Shown piece by piece: positions 59,578 through 64,000 of a DNA stretch of 64,000 nt. The stretch lies in contig OZ005600.1 in the NCBI GenBank assembly GCA_963930655.1, positions 2,979,501 through 3,043,500 on the forward strand, read 5' to 3'. The notes below the pieces were generated by a model. The model saw only the letters and a list, made by a program, of their open reading frames with translations, did no database searches and had not been told where the DNA came from. The translations under genes and the position numbers were made by a program. Origin of the DNA: Myrica gale (Eukaryota; Streptophyta; Magnoliopsida; Fagales; Myricaceae). The stretch's first letter is position 1. Each line of letters opens with the position of its first letter.

Positions 59578-60835
59578 AGTGGCGGCACAACCAGCGTTTC
59601 AAGCCAGTTTCGCAGAGCTCGTAGTTGATGGAATATACTCGCCGGGTTGCTTAGAAATATGTTTTCCTGTTTATTTAATTTATTCTTTTGTTAAATCGCA
59701 AGCATATCAGAATTCATGACTAGAAGTTCTTAGAAAACTTTTTGTGAGGTAGATTAGAACAAAGAAAATTTTGAAATATGTTTGGAAGATACGGAAAATT
59801 TTGGAGTTTGGTAAAAAAAGTAAAAATAAATTATTTGATTAATTTTTTTATATTTATTTTGATAAGAAGTTTTGTATATATATATATTTTTAATTTTGAA
59901 ATTAAAATAAAAGGAAAAAGAAAATTATTATGGGCCCTTGATTTGGTGTGAAGCCAAAAAAGTTAAATTTTTTTGAATCAGTATACAGTATCCACCAAAA
60001 TACAACTAAAAATCCCTAATTATCTTAAAAAGTTTAAACTTATGAAAAATATTAAACATTATAATTTAACTATTAATCCCCAGAATATCCCTCGTGTATA
60101 GAGATTAGGGAGGGATTAAAATCGCGTTGGTATCCGAGAAAAATATATAGACCGGGAAACCGTGTTTCAATGGCACCCGAAATTTATGATCGGATCGGGT
60201 TCTTCGTCAAGGGCATATGAGGCGAGGCCAAGCCCGCATTGGCTTCAATTTGGCCCAAGAATAATACCAAATCTCTCTCTTCCTTTTCATATAGACCGAA
60301 GCTCATTTATAATGTATGCAAAATTGGACTATGATTCGAGTCCAGATGAAAATTTAAGTTCCAGATGTTAACTAGTTGACACTATACCATCTGAACAGAA
60401 TGGCACATCAGTTTGGAATAAAGAATACTGAGATGGGTAGTAACCAAACATTTCCCCATTCGACCACTCAAAGGCAGCAAATGAAATTGCTCAGAGGAAA
60501 GAACCAATTTTTTTTTTTTTTAAAGAAAGAGGCATATTGATCCAGTCTTCCGGTAATAAACCTTACATGCAACTCTGGCAGAACAAAATTTGGGGAACCT
60601 TGTCTTAACTCAGATTCTATCCTATGGTGTTGGAAATTCGAAACACCAATGTTGCATTAATGGAAACCTAAATGAATTGTCTCTATAACACCAGGCAACT
60701 CTCTCTGCCCTCCAGGTATCCTGTCCTCTGTCCGCAGCTGGATCGCATCTAATTGCTATTATATTCAAGCGAGAGGATGGCAACAGAAAAGGATGAAAAT
60801 TAAATTGCAACAAAAAATTTATAACAACTTTTACC
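59578..60835. other. Convergent spacer between the TFIIB-like gene and WDR12
   Basis: 3' UTRs of both genes lie at the ends. The middle has an AT repeat near 59876-59888 and an A/T-rich stretch 59760-60060. No other gene or transposon end recognised. Confidence 0.45.
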
Positions 60836-63800
60836 TTACGGCACAGGAATTCCTGAAGAAATGCATAGCTTTGAGTCAGCACCACCACTAATTACACTGT
60901 CACCTTTCCACCAATCAGCACAAAGTACCTGAATTAACCAACCACACCACCTTATTAACAAAAACTTGGACAATGTTTGCATGAAGCAAGAATGAGATTG
61001 AAAATATAATTATGCACCTTGTCTTTGTGTGACTCAATGACCGCTAGAGGCCACTGCAACATAACAAAATGCCATTCAGTAAACAATTTGTTCCAATGTT
61101 GACACTGATCGGTATATATGAACTAGAGCTAAATATTAGCAGAAGGGAAAATTCAATACCGCAGTTCTTAGATCCCATAGCATAACTTTCCCATCGTAAG
61201 ATGCAGAAAGTAAATGAAACCAAGATTTGTTGTGCCACTTGCAAGCCGAAATCCAAGAAGTGTGAGATGAGAACTGAAAGACTGGAGCCGAAGTTCCTTC
61301 AAAATATATAACCTCATGTCAGATGCATATGTGTAAGTGTGTGTGAGAGAGAGGGAGAGAGAGAGGACAAGCTTTGCTCAATTAACAGACCTGGTTTACG
61401 AGGATCCCATATCCTAAGAATTGGGTCAGAACCGCCTGCTGCAATGAGAGCAGAACTTTCACCTCCAACATCAATGCAGCCGAGAACTTTCCCAGAGAAC
61501 TGTCCATGGAGGAGAAAGCCATGATCTAAACTTGGAAATGAGCCATTTCTAATAAACAGAGATAAATGTGTTGCAGAGCTCAACGTTCAAACCCTGAATC
61601 TAGAAGGCAAAATTCAAGAATAAATAAAAACAAAAGTAAAAGTGAAGAATCATAGAGTTGACATTTAGAAAATGTGACCACTCTTTTTTCTCTGTATGGT
61701 GGTGTGGTTATAAATTGATTCCACATGGCACGACCATTAAAAATAAGCCTGCTTCAAGAACTTTTTGCAGACCAAACATATGCACCACCCATTCTAACCT
61801 CAAATGAAAGTATTTCGTCTTGGTTGTGGTAATAGGGTTTACCAAAACGGTTTGGAAGGGTATCATGGAGACAGCTGACTAAACCAACAGAGGAAGAGAT
61901 ATGATTCACACAGAAGGCACTCAAGTGATAAAGCATGAATATACATATATGTACACAGAGATAAGGCATTTGTAAGATAACAGCACTTACAATGGCTGAC
62001 AAATCCTTTCCTGTCTCGACATCCCATCTTCTAACAGAATGGTCCCATGACGCGGAATAAAGTGTTTCACGCTGTGGCCATACCACAGAAGATACACATT
62101 GGGTATGACCTACAATTGTAGACACAGCTTCTCCCTAAAAGCAAAGGATCAGTACTAAATGGTAACAGAAATAACTTACCAGGGAACATAAAATTGGTGG
62201 GTAACACCCTAAGCTCACAACCTATTATGGAGAGTTTCTCAGAAAACGCACAAGCTACATAAATTGAAGAACAAAAATACAAACAACAGAATCCTCTACA
62301 GCTCCCAAGAAGAAATACTCCCTTTACAACTATATAAGTGGAAAACAAATCTTTAAAATGAGTAAGATGCAGCAAGACATCTCCATAAATGAGACATTAA
62401 AACTCGGTCCAAGATCTAAATTTATCTCTTTCCCTGGAAGTAAATATTCATTTTGTGAACAGGATCACATCAAATATTTCTACGACTATTTCAACCACCT
62501 GAAAAATTCAACTGGCACCACAATATCATACTTCTCTTACTGGTTTAAAAAAGACTCAAAACATCAGTACCTGATCTAATTCATGAGGGATGAAATGGTT
62601 GCAGTCTTGTGAAAAATAAGAAACACCATCAAGGGAACATCAAACTGTATACCTCCAATTGAGACTCTTCAGCTTGATCATTCACTTTTCTCTTTTTGAT
62701 TGACGTAAGATCACCATCATTACCATCGTTGGTGTGCCATAAATTGATTGTGCAATCCCAAGAACCTGAACAAACCTAAGTATATGTCACCCAAAACAAA
62801 AGCACAAGTGATGAGCTTGACTTTAAACCTCAACTTGCCAACATAAGAATAAATAAAGACAAGAAAATAGATATACCATTTCTCCAGAAGACTGTGCTGC
62901 AACACTTTGCACCGATCCTCTATGACCACGTAAAATTTTGAATGCCCTTGTTTTGATAATATTATCTATGGGTTCCTCTATATTGACCTGTCATAAAATT
63001 AGTCAGTACATCGAACTTCAAATGTAAGAATAGTGTAACTTCCTTCCCAATTACCTTCCAAAGCCTCAGGGTGCGATCTTTTGAAGCAGTGGCCACCGTG
63101 ATAGCTCCAGCACCTGTACATAAACAACTTAGATATCGAAAGCGAAGATATAGCTACTGAAGCATTGATCACTGGCATAAAGTATCTTTGAGAGGACAAA
63201 AGGAAGGGAAATGTCCACTTTAGAAACAGTAAGATGAAGACGAATGTATGATCAGATACAGCTTCATGTGGAGGCTCAAAATTTTTCAGGCCAGAGAGGT
63301 GTGAGTTCTGGTGCAATAGTTATTTAAGGCATTTCAGGCAACAAAGTAGCACTTGAAAGATGATCAATCCCTCATGCCAATACCTTCTGGGTTGATGACA
63401 CCAACAGAAGCAACTCCATCAGAATGTCCTTCCAATATATGTGTGCAAATTCCTGAAGCATTCCATAACCTCCAAGAAGATAGAAGTCAATATTAGGCGC
63501 ATCTTTGAAGTTCGATATAATGGAGAAACTAATAAGGCTCATACTAGGAAGCATTGATACCAACACAGAAAACAATCGATAATTCTTTATTGAAAAAAAA
63601 TACAGTATAGCAGCAAAAGAACATTCAAATAATTGATTGATTAATACATTTTACCCATAAGTTATGTTAATTTTAGGTTAAAAAACAAATAACAAGCATC
63701 AAAACGTTTAAACCAAATTTAGGCTAAACTTAAAAGAGTCAATTAATACAGTAAAGTATACGATATTGTCCCCAAGATTTAGGGGAAAAAGGTTTTATCT

Positions 63801-63901
63801 AAGCACAGAAAGTAAGGAAATTCCACCTAAAGGAAGATACAAAGAAAGAACCTTTCAGTAATTACCTTGCTAAACCATCATAGCACCCAGTCACAATGAA
63901 C
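60836..63901 (-). CDS. WDR12: Ribosome biogenesis protein WDR12/YTM1 (partial, 5' end beyond window)
   Basis: WD40 subunit of the PeBoW complex (Pescadillo-BOP1-WDR12), which acts in 27S pre-rRNA processing and 60S assembly in the nucleolus (family knowledge). Exons in the window, upstream first: 63866-63901, 63384-63469, 63055-63113, 62877-62987, 62653-62775, 61991-62134, 61391-61499, 61160-61296, 61018-61053, 60836-60928; about 311 residues. WD repeats are clear: GAITVATASKDRTLRLWK, GEMVCSGSWDCTINLW, TLYSASWDHSVRRWD, LIAAGGSDPILRIWDPRKPG, WFHLLSASYDGKVMLWD and SVISGGADSKLCI. A basic linker KKRKVNDQAEES sits between two repeats and could be a nuclear signal. The N-terminal NLE domain lies to the right of 64000. 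The end at 63901 is the last exon border in view, not the gene start. One acceptor (62776) was chosen because it restores VCSGSWDC. Confidence 0.92.
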
Positions 63902-64000
63902 CTGCCAAAACAACAGAGGACAATCTATGGTTTAGTAGTGTCAGCATTACTGCAACTTTTATTGATGTACTGTGCTAATAATACAAGAAGAATCTATTAT

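Noticed and set aside
61500-61600. Open frame extending the WDR12 exon upstream
   Set aside because: It breaks the WD repeat, and an acceptor (GGACAG) just before FSGKVLGC gives the family-typical join from the previous exon.
1-64000. CRISPR arrays, prokaryotic operons, integrated viral genes
   Set aside because: Searched for by eye; repeats present are transposon-derived or simple repeats, and all clear genes are spliced plant nuclear genes.

Overview
This is nuclear DNA from a flowering plant, most likely a woody dicot. Genes are split by many GT-AG introns, spacers are AT-rich, and the products are plant types: a plastid acetyl-CoA carboxylase subunit, an alpha-expansin, a PPR fragment and an UPBEAT1-like bHLH. 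Nothing prokaryotic or viral was seen. Exon models were built by hand from splice signals, reading-frame continuity and family knowledge. No alignment or transcript data were available.

Layout. 0-5 kb (+): mitochondrial processing peptidase beta subunit, nine exons, complete. 6.3-6.9 kb (+): small two-exon gene of unknown function. 9.5-11.5 kb (+): biotin carboxyl carrier protein of plastid acetyl-CoA carboxylase, seven exons. 12.9-27.9 kb (-): cohesin loader SCC2, 28 exons giving about 1,824 residues with a PHD finger; its introns hold a LINE scrap, MITEs and a recent 213-bp tandem duplication. 29.0-31.4 kb (+): an alpha-expansin gene broken by a Mutator-like element that carries a captured PPR gene fragment, and further damaged by two frameshifts. 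33.9-36.7 kb (-): F-box protein of the At5g39250 type, whose 5'-UTR intron holds a tRNA-derived SINE and an L1 3' end. 36.7-41 kb: transposon-rich spacer. 41.2-41.5 kb (+): UPBEAT1-like atypical bHLH. 41.5-47.9 kb: transposon-rich spacer with a non-autonomous hAT element, a Harbinger-type MITE and a nested pair of elements. 47.9-56.3 kb (+): large Gln/Ser-rich protein of the plant dentin-sialophosphoprotein-like family. 58.3-59.6 kb (+): divergent TFIIB-like factor. 60.8-64 kb (-): WDR12/YTM1 ribosome-biogenesis WD40 protein, 5' end beyond the window.

The genes are unrelated housekeeping and regulatory loci, not a cluster or pathway. I found no convincing new biological system. The most informative part is the transposon record, above all the Pack-MULE in the expansin exon, where termini, 9-bp target duplication, captured gene fragment and host reading frame can all be read directly.
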